Source of the DNA: an uncultured Gammaproteobacteria bacterium
GTDB lineage: Bacteria; Pseudomonadota; Gammaproteobacteria; Pseudomonadales; Pseudohongiellaceae
Assembly: GCA_913060695.1 (NCBI GenBank)
Contig: CAJXUA010000018.1
Coordinates: 1 to 64,000 of the forward strand
Length of the DNA: 64,000 nucleotides
Reading direction: 5' to 3'
In this document: positions 45,766-55,190 of the stretch, one piece after another
How positions within the stretch are numbered: position 1 is the stretch's first letter
How the letters are laid out: each line of letters opens with the position of its first letter
Translations under genes and position numbers: made by a program
Notes under the pieces: generated by a model
Told to the model about the DNA's origin: nothing
The model's input: the letters and a program-made list of their open reading frames with translations, nothing else
Database searches by the model: none

Positions 45766-47037
45766 CTACTGTTGTGGACGATTCATGTTGCAGCTGCTCG
45801 GAGATATGGTATCCGCCGCTGGCACGCTGAACTCGGTGACCAGGCCGAAGCCTGAGTTGTCCGCATCGAACACTACGTTCTCGTCGGTGTGCACAGATAT
45901 ATACAAGGGCTGGAAGGCCTGATGGTCTTCGCCGCGCATCCATACTTCCTCGCCAGTAATATTGGTCACCCGCATGTCTTCCATCGCCGTGGCGATCGCG
46001 AAGGGGTCTGTGCTGCCAGTTTCTTCCATCGCTAGCGTTAGCATCTGCAATAAGGTGGCTAGGCGCGGCTGGGTGATGTCTTTATGGGGAAACTTAGCCT
46101 TGAATGCCTCTGTGTAAGCCCTGCGCACATCGTTGGTAACAGGGTTGGCGTAGTCGTTGTGAACGAGTCGAATCTTATTCTTGCCGGCCTCGCCAAGCGT
46201 GGCGGTGATGCCATCGTAGGCAGCATAGAATGTGTAAATAGGCACATCGAGGCCAGCATCGATGATGCTGCGCCCTAGAGCGACCATGTCGCCGCCCCAG
46301 TTACCGGTAATGATCGCATCGGCGCCAGAGGAGACAATCTTCGTCACATAGGGGGTGAAGTCTTTTACCTGACCAATGGGGTGTAACTCGTTGCCTACAA
46401 TCTCGATATCGGGGCGTTTTGCCGCCAACATGCTGATAGCGGCATCACCCACGGCCTTACCGAAGGAGTAGTCTTGCCCAATGACATAGACCTTATGAAT
46501 ATCCGGGTTGGAGGCGATGTGGCTGGTCATGACGTCCATCTTCATGTCCGAGTGAGCATCGAAGCGAAAATGCCAGAAGCTGCAATCGGCGCCAGTGAGG
46601 ATCGGGTCCACGGCCGCATAGTTCAGGAATAACACGCGCTGGTCCGGGTTGCGACGATTGTGGCGTTCAATCGCTGTACTCAGTGCGCTCGCGACTGCGG
46701 AGCCATTGCCCGAGACGACGTATTGTATGCCTTCGCTGATGGCGCGGCGCAGCTGCTGCTGTGAGTCGGCAGCGCTGCCCTTATTGTCTAGAGCGATGAC
46801 TTCGATCTTACGGCCACCAAGCACGCCGCCTTTGTCGTTATAAAAATAGTCCGCGGCGAATTGCAGCTGCAAATAACCGCTCTCGCCCGTGGCCGCGAAG
46901 GTGCCCGACTGTGGGTCGATAAACGCAATACGAATAGGGTCTTGGGCGAACGCTTGCCCCCCGCAAAACACTGCTAATGTTACGCAAAACTGAGGAATAT
47001 AGCGCAGAAGCCACACGGTACTCTTGAGTATGTTCAT
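45766..47037 (-). CDS. ABC transporter substrate-binding protein (LivK-like, Peripla_BP_6)
   Basis: A 423-residue periplasmic binding protein with signal peptide (FCVTLAVFCGGQAFAQ). The type I fold is recognisable: IRIAFIDPQSGTFAATGESG, KIEVIALDNKGSAADSQQQL, VVSGNGSAVASALSTAIERH, KVYVIGQDYSFGKAVGDAAI and ADAIITGNWGGDMVALGRS. It is longer than LivJ/LivK and the binding-site residues differ, so the ligand may be an aromatic acid, urea-like compound or amide rather than leucine. First gene of the liv-type operon. Confidence 0.87.
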   Translation of the reverse strand: MNILKSTVWLLRYIPQFCVTLAVFCGGQAFAQDPIRIAFIDPQSGTFAATGESGYLQLQFAADYFYNDKGGVLGGRKIEVIALDNKGSAADSQQQLRRAISEGIQYVVSGNGSAVASALSTAIERHNRRNPDQRVLFLNYAAVDPILTGADCSFWHFRFDAHSDMKMDVMTSHIASNPDIHKVYVIGQDYSFGKAVGDAAISMLAAKRPDIEIVGNELHPIGQVKDFTPYVTKIVSSGADAIITGNWGGDMVALGRSIIDAGLDVPIYTFYAAYDGITATLGEAGKNKIRLVHNDYANPVTNDVRRAYTEAFKAKFPHKDITQPRLATLLQMLTLAMEETGSTDPFAIATAMEDMRVTNITGEEVWMRGEDHQAFQPLYISVHTDENVVFDADNSGFGLVTEFSVPAADTISPSSCNMNRPQQ

Positions 47038-47219
47038 AGCGTAAATTCTTATGATAATTATTGAAGTGAAGTGGACTATCAGTCTTCGTGATGGACTGAA
47101 TTAGTACTGCGAATAAGGCATCCTGCCGACAACGCATTGTGACCACATTGGCATGGACATTAACTCACTAAACTTGTCGAATCAAGCTAGCCCGGGTTTT
47201 GTAATGCTCCTATCTATAG

Positions 47220-47696
47220 TCAGATCAAACCACTGGTAAGTGCCACCAATCCTGCCAATGCGATGGCCCATAACGCACAGGCGATGCTGTCGAGTAGGCT
47301 GTAGCGCGCTCGCGCGAACCCGCTAATACCAAGCATGGCGGGCAATAAGCTACGGATGGCGGGGATGAAGCGGCCAATGAAGATCGTGCTTGGGCCGTAA
47401 CGTAAGATTAGGCGTTCGCCGCGTTCCAAGTGTTTGCGATAGCGTTGTGCGAGACGAAACTGGTGCAGGCGCGGACCGACATGCCAGCCGATATAGAAGC
47501 CAGCGTGATCCCCTAGCAAGGCGCCGAAGAAGGCCAGCGGCGTAATCTGCCAAAGGGTCAAAATCTGCGTCTCCACCATTACAGTGGCTACGCCGAATAG
47601 AATCAAGCCCGATACGAATAGCCCCACTCCAAGGCATGCCTCGGCGAACGCTAACAGGGGGATAAGCCATGCCGCGTAATCGCGATTCGCGTCCAA
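47220..47696 (-). CDS. DedA family membrane protein
   Basis: A 158-residue DedA/VTT-domain protein with four to five hydrophobic stretches. The characteristic segment is GPSTIFIGRFIPAIRSLLPA (F-x-x-R-F-x-P-x-x-R) after the re-entrant loop GALLGDHAGFYIGWHVG. Members act in undecaprenyl phosphate or phospholipid flipping and in membrane stress tolerance. It is shorter than the usual 190-220 residues and starts with TTG 47696 without an evident ribosome site, so the N-terminus may be misplaced. The divergent exporter gene begins 250 bp away. Confidence 0.8.
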   Translation of the reverse strand: MDANRDYAAWLIPLLAFAEACLGVGLFVSGLILFGVATVMVETQILTLWQITPLAFFGALLGDHAGFYIGWHVGPRLHQFRLAQRYRKHLERGERLILRYGPSTIFIGRFIPAIRSLLPAMLGISGFARARYSLLDSIACALWAIALAGLVALTSGLI

Positions 47697-47946
47697 CCAA
47701 TCTATTATGAGAGTGTCGATAGAGCATGCTCCGTATGGCGTTTGCAGTCTTGCTTAGGTAATACGTTGCCTCCATCCACCTAGACTTGTTGGCGCTTAAT
47801 CGTATTGCGTGGATTGTTGATTGTCACACTACTATTGCAGGCGTAGCATATCGCCGCTCGTAAACATGGATGCTTACGCGATTGCCCTGTGGCCTCGGTA
47901 TGAGAAGGCTAGTGTATTTTTTCCCTGCATTAAGAAGGTATTCATT

Positions 47947-49788
47947 TTGACCGAACTCGCCTCTAGCGTCGCCATATCCGACAAGGATAAACGCACTACG
48001 CTCATCGCCCTGCTGATTGTATTCCTCCTCGCCGCTCTCGATATGACCATTCTCTCTACCGCGATGCCGCGCATTGTCTCCGAGCTCAATGGCCTAGAGC
48101 TTTACGCATGGGTTACCACCTCCTATATGTTGGCCTCTACCGTGTTGGTGCCGATCTACGGCAAGCTCGGCGACCTGTACGGGCGCAAGTTAATACTGGT
48201 GATCGGCATTAGCATCTTCCTGATAGGCTCTATGCTTTGTGGCATCAGTGGTGAGTTCGGCACCTTGCCCCTGCTGGGCGATGGCATGCATCAGCTCATT
48301 ATCTTCAGAGCCGTGAAGGGGATTGGCGGGGCAGCACTATTCACGAGCGCCATCGGCATAATCGCGGACATCTATCCGCCGATGCAGCGCGCCAAATTTA
48401 TGGGACTGTTCGGCGCCATCTTTGGCATAGCAAGCATCGTCGGCCCAGCATTGGGTGGATTCTTAACCGACTTTGCGACAGTCACTATCAATGGTCACGA
48501 GATCGCTGGCTGGCGCTGGGTGTTCTATGCCAACGTGCCACTGGGCATTCTAGCGCTGTGTATGATCGCGTTTAAAACACCGCGGCTTAACCATGGCAAC
48601 CGTGGTCAGATCGATTTCTTGGGTGCCTTCCTACTTCTGGTGGTATTCATTCCCTTCCTGCTCGCCCTCACCTGGGGTGGTCAGCAGTACGCGTGGACCT
48701 CGCCAACTCTGTTGAGCATGTTCGCACTTAGCTTCGTGTCGCTGGTGCTCTTCGTCTTTGTGGAATCGCGTGCGAAGGAGGCGATCATGCCTCTGAATCT
48801 GTTTAGCAATCGCGTATTCGTGATTACCAACCTCTCCTCCTTCGTGATCGGCATGGCCTTCCTCGGGGTCATCATGTTTATGCCTCTGTTCATGCAGGTG
48901 GTCTTGGGCGTGAATGCAACCAATAGTGGCTTCTCGATGTTCCCGCTTATGCTTGGTCTGATGAGCGGCAGTATCGTAAGTGGCCGTATGGTTTCACGCA
49001 CCGGTCACTACAAGCCTTATCTGGTCGGTGGCGCCTTCGTGCTGCTTCTAGGAGTATTCTTGCTCAGCGGCATAGGCCCAGAAACGAGCCTACTCGACCT
49101 GGCCCTGCGCATGGTGGTGGTAGGCATAGGCCTCGGCCCATCGCAGAGCCTTGTCAATCTCGTGGTGCAGAGCGCCTTCCCGCCCTCGCAGATCGGCGTA
49201 GCCACCAGTTCGACGCAATTCTTCCGCCAGATTGGTAACACGGTTGGCATGGCATTGTTCGGCACCTTGCTGACCCTAAACCTTACTGCCGAGCTGCCAA
49301 AGCAGCTGCCAATGATGACTTCGGCAACGGGGCAAAGCTTCGACATGAGTCAGGCGCAAAACTCAGTGATGAACCCAGGTGCATTGCGTGCGCGTATTGA
49401 AGGCTCCTTCGATGGGATGGTCTCTACCTTAGAGCAAGCTTATAGGGGCGACGAGGCGGCTATCGCACAACTCCAGCAAAGTGCTCTAGTGCCGGATCAA
49501 ATAAAGGAACAACTGCCCCGTTCTGCGGCAGACGCCTTGCCTGCCTCGCAGGTCCAGCAACGAGTTGGGGTAATCAGAGGCTTGTTCGCTAGTCGTGTCG
49601 ATGAGACAGTGGCCAGCGTAGAAACGGGCGTCAAGCTTGCCTTCTCCAATGCGATCACCTCGATGTTCAGTACCAGCTTGTGGATTCTCGTTCTAGGTTT
49701 CCTGTTTAGCCTAGCGATTCCAGTGATCTCGTTGAGTCGCGAGGTCGAAACCACTAAGCCTGAGCTTGAAGCCGAAGTTAGTGCATAA
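47947..49788 (+). CDS. MFS drug exporter, DHA2 (EmrB/QacA) family
   Basis: A 613-residue exporter with 14 predicted helices. Family marks are LDMTILSTAMPRIVSELNG, YGKLGDLYGRKLILVIG (motif A), GWRWVFYANVPLGILAL, and an AVKGIGGAAL-like stretch (RAVKGIGGAALF). A soluble region of about 120 residues between the last two helices (around 460-580) is unusual for the family. The frame opens at 47821. I take TTG 47947 (AAGAAGGT upstream) because the conserved part starts there, but ATG 47866 is possible. Exports drugs or other amphiphiles; no membrane fusion partner is adjacent. Confidence 0.82.
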   Translation: MTELASSVAISDKDKRTTLIALLIVFLLAALDMTILSTAMPRIVSELNGLELYAWVTTSYMLASTVLVPIYGKLGDLYGRKLILVIGISIFLIGSMLCGISGEFGTLPLLGDGMHQLIIFRAVKGIGGAALFTSAIGIIADIYPPMQRAKFMGLFGAIFGIASIVGPALGGFLTDFATVTINGHEIAGWRWVFYANVPLGILALCMIAFKTPRLNHGNRGQIDFLGAFLLLVVFIPFLLALTWGGQQYAWTSPTLLSMFALSFVSLVLFVFVESRAKEAIMPLNLFSNRVFVITNLSSFVIGMAFLGVIMFMPLFMQVVLGVNATNSGFSMFPLMLGLMSGSIVSGRMVSRTGHYKPYLVGGAFVLLLGVFLLSGIGPETSLLDLALRMVVVGIGLGPSQSLVNLVVQSAFPPSQIGVATSSTQFFRQIGNTVGMALFGTLLTLNLTAELPKQLPMMTSATGQSFDMSQAQNSVMNPGALRARIEGSFDGMVSTLEQAYRGDEAAIAQLQQSALVPDQIKEQLPRSAADALPASQVQQRVGVIRGLFASRVDETVASVETGVKLAFSNAITSMFSTSLWILVLGFLFSLAIPVISLSREVETTKPELEAEVSA

Positions 49789-49792
49789 AAAA

Positions 49793-49825
49793 TCGGGCCT
49801 AGGGTTATAGATACTCTAGGCCCGA
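49793..49825 (-). terminator. Intrinsic terminator between MFS and coiled-coil genes
   Basis: TCGGGCCTAG (49793-49802) and CTAGGCCCGA (49816-49825) form a perfect 10-bp stem with a 13-base loop. On the minus strand the hairpin is followed by six T (complement of 49787-49792), so it is a proper terminator for the gene at 49848. In the plus direction it can also protect the MFS transcript. Confidence 0.9.
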
Positions 49826-49847
49826 CAGTTCTAGTAATGCAGTAGGT

Positions 49848-50132
49848 CTAGATGCGCCCATCGTAGGCCTTCAGCTCGGCGCCTAGACTATCCCAATATT
49901 GCTCCAGACTCTCGCTCAACTCTTCCCATTTATCCTCGCTGGATTCTTTGAAACTATGCAGTTCGGTCTGCGCTTTGCTGCGCATGGCGATGAGATTGAG
50001 TACGGCCTTACTCTCTAACTCGCTAGCCCGATCTTGATTTTGTTTCATCTTGGCCTCGAGCTTGTCGATCTGCTTGCTTAGAGAATCCAATTGTTCTTCG
50101 AGTTTCTTTTCGATCTCTTTTTTAGTCTTCAT
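49848..50132 (-). CDS. Small coiled-coil protein
   Basis: A 94-residue highly charged protein without signal or membrane segment. Heptad-like Leu and Ile spacing from residue 5 to about 50 (KKLEEQLDSLSKQIDKLEAK) and again in the second half indicates a long coiled coil. Gel-like or stress-related proteins of this type occur in many bacteria, but I do not recognise a family. It has its own terminator. GGAGAAAATATG provides the start. Function unknown. Confidence 0.75.
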   Translation of the reverse strand: MKTKKEIEKKLEEQLDSLSKQIDKLEAKMKQNQDRASELESKAVLNLIAMRSKAQTELHSFKESSEDKWEELSESLEQYWDSLGAELKAYDGRI

Positions 50133-50339
50133 ATTTTCTCCAGTTTTCAGCGTTGGCTAATTGGGGTCTTGATCGAGGGGGTGCCTTGCAGCACGAGTGT
50201 GCAGAGGACTCCCGCAGCTCAAATACACGATATATTCTTATTATTTTTTATTCTTAGATCGACAAGACACAGGGGATTAGAGTGCTGCTTTTGGGGGGCA
50301 GCGGGCCATTCTGTTAAGGCGAAAGCGTGCCTGACGTTT

Positions 50340-50385
50340 TTTGACATGTGTCTCGAGGGTCGCATCTGACCTCGCTCATGTCAAA
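50340..50385. promoter_or_regulatory. Long imperfect palindrome upstream of the RND gene
   Basis: TTTGACATG (50340-50348) is inverted as CATGTCAAA (50377-50385), with an inner CGAGG/CCTCG pair (50354-50358 and 50370-50374). A further small palindrome GCGCATTTTGCGC lies at 50408-50420. The 394-bp gap 50133-50526 otherwise has no gene. The dyad could be an operator for a regulator of the RND gene 142 bp downstream, or an RNA hairpin. Confidence 0.4.
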
Positions 50386-50526
50386 TTGACGCCCGTCAGC
50401 AACTAGGGCGCATTTTGCGCAATGAACATTCCATATGCTTGAAGTAGGCGCAATAGCGCTTTCAATCTAGGCGAGTAAATTCTATGCTTCAAGCCGCTTC
50501 AACCCAATGTGTGAGTGCGCGATACA

Positions 50527-52833
50527 ATGAAGTCAGTAGTGTCATTCCTGATCCACAAGCGCGGCGCCCTTTTGGCCCTTAGCCTAATCGTCACCGTTCT
50601 ACTGGGTTTGGGTATTCCGCGGGCAGGCTTCGATACCTCCCTAGGAGTGCTCCTCACCAAGAGCGATCCCTATCTGCAAGAGCGCGACCAAATGGCGCAG
50701 ACGTTCCCGGCGCCCGTCGAGATCAGCTTCGCCATAGTGCCTGCTTCCGGAATAGTTTTCGAGCGAGAGACCCTGTTGGCGCTAGCCGATCTGAACCGAG
50801 AGTTTCGCAGCATCCCCTTGGCATTTTCGATGAACTCGATATTGGAGTGGCAGTCGCCCTTCGGAGATCAGAGTCTGTTTCCCCGCACCGTAACTCAGCA
50901 GACTCAATTCACGGAGCAGGAACTGCTCGATGCCAAGCAGCGCGTAGTCGACGACCCATTCCTGAATAACAGCTATATCGCCCCGGGTTTCGATCTCACA
51001 CTGGCCAGCGTGCGTCTGCGCCAGACGAGTATAAGTTCGCAGGAGAGCAAAGAGATCGTGCAGGCCAGCGCTGCGCTCATCCAGAGCCTACAGCAGCGGC
51101 ACCCTAGTGTGAGTTTCTATGTCAGCAGCGAGGCTCATTATGAGCAGTCTAATCGCGACGCCATGATCAGTGACTTGAGCTTTCTGCTGCCTCTAGTCTT
51201 ACTGCTGTGTACCGCCATCATCTGCCTTAGTTTCCGCTCGATAGCGCTAGGCTGTTGCATACTCGGTGTTGCGCTCGTCACCGTGCTCATGACGATTGGT
51301 GCCCTCACCTGGGCAGGGCAGTCCTTCAACACCATCTCGGTGATGGCGCCTCTAGTGGTGGTCACCATTGCCGTGGCCGATAGCGTGCACATCATCTCGA
51401 TCTTTCGGCAATCATTGCTGCAGGGGCTATCACCTGTTGCCGCCATGAGTCAGAGCCTGAAGTTCAATCTGCGGCCGATTAGCCTCGCGACCATTACGAC
51501 TTTTATAGGCTTCGCCAGTCTCAACCTCGCGTCATCGCCCGCCATTAGTTCCTTCGGCACCGTCGTGGCGATTGGTGTCGCATTCGCCTATCTACTCACG
51601 CTTGGAGTGCTGCCAGCCCTCGTGCTGCTGTTGCCCGAAGCGCGCCTCGGCAGCCGCGAAGCGAGCGGCGGTGTCGCCATCATAAATGCCAGCATCCGTG
51701 GCGCACAGGGTCTAGTCGCCAAGCATGGCAGGGCGCTACTAGTGCTGGTGGCCTCGCTAGCCACAGTGTCTCTCGGGCTGAGTTTTCTTAATGACACCGA
51801 TTTCGATCGCGCCTCCTTCATCAGCGAGGACTCTCCGCTGCATGATTACTACAGCGTAGTAAGTGAGCGCATGGATCGAGGCACACCCCTGAGCTATGGC
51901 ATCGAGGTCGCAAACCCCTACGGCACCATCGAGCCCGATTTTCTGCGCCGCTTAGATGAATTTACGACATGGATTGGCGAGCAAGACCAGGTGATCGGCG
52001 TGGCCAGTCTTGTGGAGGTGGTGAAGACCGTTAATCAAGGCATGAATGAGAATGATGCTCGCTATTACAGTATTCCCGACACCCTCGCAGAGGTGGAGGA
52101 TGCCCTGTTCAATTACAGCGTGGCACAGGCGAGTGACTTCACGCTCGATACGCTTGCGAATGAGGACTTTAGTCTAGTGCGGGTTTTCGTCTCGACCAGC
52201 ACACAGAGTAATCAAGGCATTCTAGAGCTAAGCGCGAAGATCAATGAGGAATTCACGCGGCAACTGCCCGCAGCGAAACTCCTGCATGGCAGCAGCACGC
52301 TGTTGTTTGCGCGCATGGATAAGGCCGTGACGGTGGAGTTATTGCAAGGCTATGCGTTCAGCTTAATCATGATTACGCTGACCCTGATTATCGGGATGCG
52401 CAGTGTCTATTACGGCCTACTCAGCATGCTGCCGAATCTTCTGCCTGCCGTATTGGTATTCGGCGCTTGGGGGCTTTTGGTAGGGCGCATAGACCCCTTC
52501 GTGATGATGCTGTTCAGCATCAGTATTGGGCTGGTAGTGGATGACACGGTGCATGTGCTTAGCACTTATCAGAGCAGCCGTCATGAGGGCTTAATGCCCA
52601 CTGCTGCGATCAACCGCGCCTTGGAGAAGGCGGGGCCTGCCCTGATAATTACAACTGCGGTGCTCGCCCTGGGCACCTGCGTGCTAATCGGCGCAAGTAC
52701 CCTGTACTTTCAACAGGCGGCTACGCTGCTGGTGCCGATCGTGGTGCTCGCCCTCTTGCTCGATCTTACCTTCTTTCCCGCCTTACTTATGCTGTTTGAC
52801 CGGAAGCCTTTGGCCCCCAGCGCAGCAGAATAG
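50527..52833 (+). CDS. RND/MMPL family transporter
   Basis: A 768-residue RND-superfamily protein (COG1033, MMPL type) with 12 helices and two large periplasmic loops. The conserved helix-4 and helix-10 acidic motifs appear as TIAVADSVHIISIF and GLVVDDTVHVLSTYQSS. It lacks the size and partners of AcrB-type drug pumps and resembles lipid exporters such as HpnN. ATG 50527 is preceded by nothing strong; an extension to 50515 exists. Its 3' end overlaps a second RND gene, on the opposite strand, by 47 bp. Probable role in moving lipids or hydrophobic compounds from the inner membrane. Confidence 0.85.
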   Translation: MKSVVSFLIHKRGALLALSLIVTVLLGLGIPRAGFDTSLGVLLTKSDPYLQERDQMAQTFPAPVEISFAIVPASGIVFERETLLALADLNREFRSIPLAFSMNSILEWQSPFGDQSLFPRTVTQQTQFTEQELLDAKQRVVDDPFLNNSYIAPGFDLTLASVRLRQTSISSQESKEIVQASAALIQSLQQRHPSVSFYVSSEAHYEQSNRDAMISDLSFLLPLVLLLCTAIICLSFRSIALGCCILGVALVTVLMTIGALTWAGQSFNTISVMAPLVVVTIAVADSVHIISIFRQSLLQGLSPVAAMSQSLKFNLRPISLATITTFIGFASLNLASSPAISSFGTVVAIGVAFAYLLTLGVLPALVLLLPEARLGSREASGGVAIINASIRGAQGLVAKHGRALLVLVASLATVSLGLSFLNDTDFDRASFISEDSPLHDYYSVVSERMDRGTPLSYGIEVANPYGTIEPDFLRRLDEFTTWIGEQDQVIGVASLVEVVKTVNQGMNENDARYYSIPDTLAEVEDALFNYSVAQASDFTLDTLANEDFSLVRVFVSTSTQSNQGILELSAKINEEFTRQLPAAKLLHGSSTLLFARMDKAVTVELLQGYAFSLIMITLTLIIGMRSVYYGLLSMLPNLLPAVLVFGAWGLLVGRIDPFVMMLFSISIGLVVDDTVHVLSTYQSSRHEGLMPTAAINRALEKAGPALIITTAVLALGTCVLIGASTLYFQQAATLLVPIVVLALLLDLTFFPALLMLFDRKPLAPSAAE

Positions 52834-55189
52834 GCAGTAGGCAAAGGTCTACGAGGAAGGCCAAGGCCATCGCCATCGACGTGAGCAGGCCAAACAGAAT
52901 GCTAGGCACGAAATCCGAGAACGCCAGCATCGAGAAGCCCGCCATGATCAACAAGGAGGTGTAGAGTATCGCCAGGCCCACACTGGAGTGGGTGCGCTGT
53001 ACCGCCTCTTCATAGCCGTGCTCGGCGCGCTCCTCTTGGAAGCGGTGCATATAGTGAATAGTGTCATCCACGGCGATGCCCATTGCGATCGCCGCAATAG
53101 TGATCGTCATCAAGTCCAAGGGGATATTCAGCCAGCCCATCACGCCTAGCACGGCTAGTGTCGGTAGGAAATTTGGCACTAGGGCGATCAGCGCAAGGCG
53201 TGGCGAGCGGAAGATCAAGAGGAACACGACGAACAGCGCCGCATACACTAGCCCGAGGGTTAGGATCTGCGAGCTAAACAGGCGCTGCAGAATATCCTGA
53301 TAGAGCACAAACATATTGGTCAGTTGATAGTCGGACTCCGGCACTCCCATCTCATTCATCTGGGCACGGATATCCTCGAGTAATTGCGCACGGTTCAGAT
53401 CCTCGGTGAGGTCTTGAATCCAGATGTTGATGCGCGCCTGGCCCGACTCAGGGTCATAAAACGCGCCCAATAGGTCCTCGCGGAAGTTCTCGTCCATTAG
53501 CCAGTAGGCGGTAGTCAACTCGTACTCGGTTAAGGGGCCGCCATTGAGCTCCCGCGCTAGGTCCGTGAGATTCACCGCGGAGAGCACTCGACCAACGGCC
53601 TCGTGTTCTTTCATGCGATGCTGAATTAATTGCAGCATCTGCACGGAGCGGGCAGACATTACGATATCGGGATTATCGGGACGCTCATTGATGGTGTAGA
53701 TCAAATCTAGAGGGGTTGAGCCACCAAACTCCTGATCGATATAGGCGAGTTCCCGGTGAATCTGCGTGCTGTCTTTGAAGTAATTGATGAAGCTGTTTTC
53801 CACGTCTAAGCGCAGAATTCCCACGGTGCTGAACAGCGCGATGCCGACACTGACGATGCCGATCAATGCCCTGCGGTTCAGTGCGGCATTGGCCAAACCC
53901 TTCACCGTGGCACCGAACACCGCGAGCTCGTCGCGCTGCTTGTGCTTAGGTAGCAGTTCTAGAATCACAGGGAATAGTGTCAGGCTCACGGCGATGGAAA
54001 AACCCATGGCGATGATCATCATCCAGCCGAAGGCGATCACGGGGGCAATGCCACTGAAAATTAGGGAGCCGAAGCCTACCGAAGTCGTTAAGCCAGCGAA
54101 GAAACAGGGCCCAATCTTCTCACGCAATGTTTCTCTGATGAGGTCGCGTTGCGAGGCATCGGGCTTGGCGGCGGAACTCTCGCGAAACTGCACGATCAGG
54201 TGGATCACGATGGCGAGCGTCAATATCAATTGCAGTGCAATAAAGTTCGACGAAATAACCGTAGCTTTAATATTTAATAATGAGAACAAGCCCATGGTGG
54301 ACAGGATGCTGCTCAGGCAACACAGGATGGGGATGCACACCCAACGCAGTGCGCGGAACAGCACGAGAAGCATAAGACAGATGCCTATCGCGATCGCCAT
54401 GCCGAACACTACTAAGTCATTACTAATGATCTCGATCAGCTGATCCGCCAGTACGTGTACGCCGCCCATGTGGATAGTAGCGTCGCTTTCATACTGCGTA
54501 ATAAAACCGCGAATCTGTTCGATCTCTTCGCCACGGGTCCGGTTAAGTTCTTGTCGCAGTGGGTCCACTTGAATCTGGAGACGCTCCAATTCATCTTCTT
54601 GGTCGGCGCTCAGGCCTTGCGCCTGATACTGTCCATTAAGGTCGTTGATCTGGGCCTCGAGGGCCTGCAGTTCTTCGTTGCTGCGGAACAATACCTGCAG
54701 CGCCGTAGCCGTAAGTGCCTCGTTGACCAGCAGATTGGTATAGATTGGGTGGTCGGTAAACTGCTCGCGCAGCGCCTCCATCGAATAGTCGTTGGCCTCA
54801 ACAGTAAGGCTCGAAAGATCGAGGTCGGCACGCAGCATGCTAGTGCCTTCAGGGAACACTGGCACATTGAGGATTGAGCGCACGGAATCCACGCGCTCCA
54901 AACTCATAAGGTCATCACTGAGCTTAGCAATGCTCTCGAAGGTTTCGGTAGAGAACAGCGCATGGGTCTCTGGCTGATAGGTTACCAGCAGGAATTCCTG
55001 CGGAGCGAAGCGCTCGTTCACTTTCTGAGTTTGTGTGAAAAGCGCATTGTCTTTGGTGAGCAGAGTGTCTGGGGAGGCATCGATGTCGAAGTTAGGCGCT
55101 TGAGAGCCAAGTGCCACTGTTACGACAATGAAGATTCCTAGAACGGTCTTCGGCCATTGCACTAGCGTATCGATGAAACGAGAAAGCAT
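52787..55189 (-). CDS. RND/MMPL family transporter, MlaA-linked
   Basis: An 800-residue RND-superfamily protein of the same type as its convergent neighbour, with motifs in helix 4 (ISSNFIALQLILTLAIVIHL) and helix 10 (GIAVDDTIHYMHRFQEE). The first periplasmic loop contains a coiled-coil stretch of about 40 residues (LERLQIQVDPLRQELNR), which could reach towards an envelope partner. ATG 55189 begins one base after the mlaA stop, so the two are co-translated; the frame to 55234 lies inside mlaA. An MlaA plus RND pair suggests lipid traffic across the envelope without the Mla ABC system. Confidence 0.86.
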   Translation of the reverse strand: MLSRFIDTLVQWPKTVLGIFIVVTVALGSQAPNFDIDASPDTLLTKDNALFTQTQKVNERFAPQEFLLVTYQPETHALFSTETFESIAKLSDDLMSLERVDSVRSILNVPVFPEGTSMLRADLDLSSLTVEANDYSMEALREQFTDHPIYTNLLVNEALTATALQVLFRSNEELQALEAQINDLNGQYQAQGLSADQEDELERLQIQVDPLRQELNRTRGEEIEQIRGFITQYESDATIHMGGVHVLADQLIEIISNDLVVFGMAIAIGICLMLLVLFRALRWVCIPILCCLSSILSTMGLFSLLNIKATVISSNFIALQLILTLAIVIHLIVQFRESSAAKPDASQRDLIRETLREKIGPCFFAGLTTSVGFGSLIFSGIAPVIAFGWMMIIAMGFSIAVSLTLFPVILELLPKHKQRDELAVFGATVKGLANAALNRRALIGIVSVGIALFSTVGILRLDVENSFINYFKDSTQIHRELAYIDQEFGGSTPLDLIYTINERPDNPDIVMSARSVQMLQLIQHRMKEHEAVGRVLSAVNLTDLARELNGGPLTEYELTTAYWLMDENFREDLLGAFYDPESGQARINIWIQDLTEDLNRAQLLEDIRAQMNEMGVPESDYQLTNMFVLYQDILQRLFSSQILTLGLVYAALFVVFLLIFRSPRLALIALVPNFLPTLAVLGVMGWLNIPLDLMTITIAAIAMGIAVDDTIHYMHRFQEERAEHGYEEAVQRTHSSVGLAILYTSLLIMAGFSMLAFSDFVPSILFGLLTSMAMALAFLVDLCLLPILLRWGPKASGQTA

Positions 55190-55190
55190 A

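Noticed and set aside
47038-47219. tRNA or small RNA between the binding protein and dedA
   Set aside because: No cloverleaf, CCA-like end or hairpin with T-run was found by eye; only an AT-rich likely promoter.
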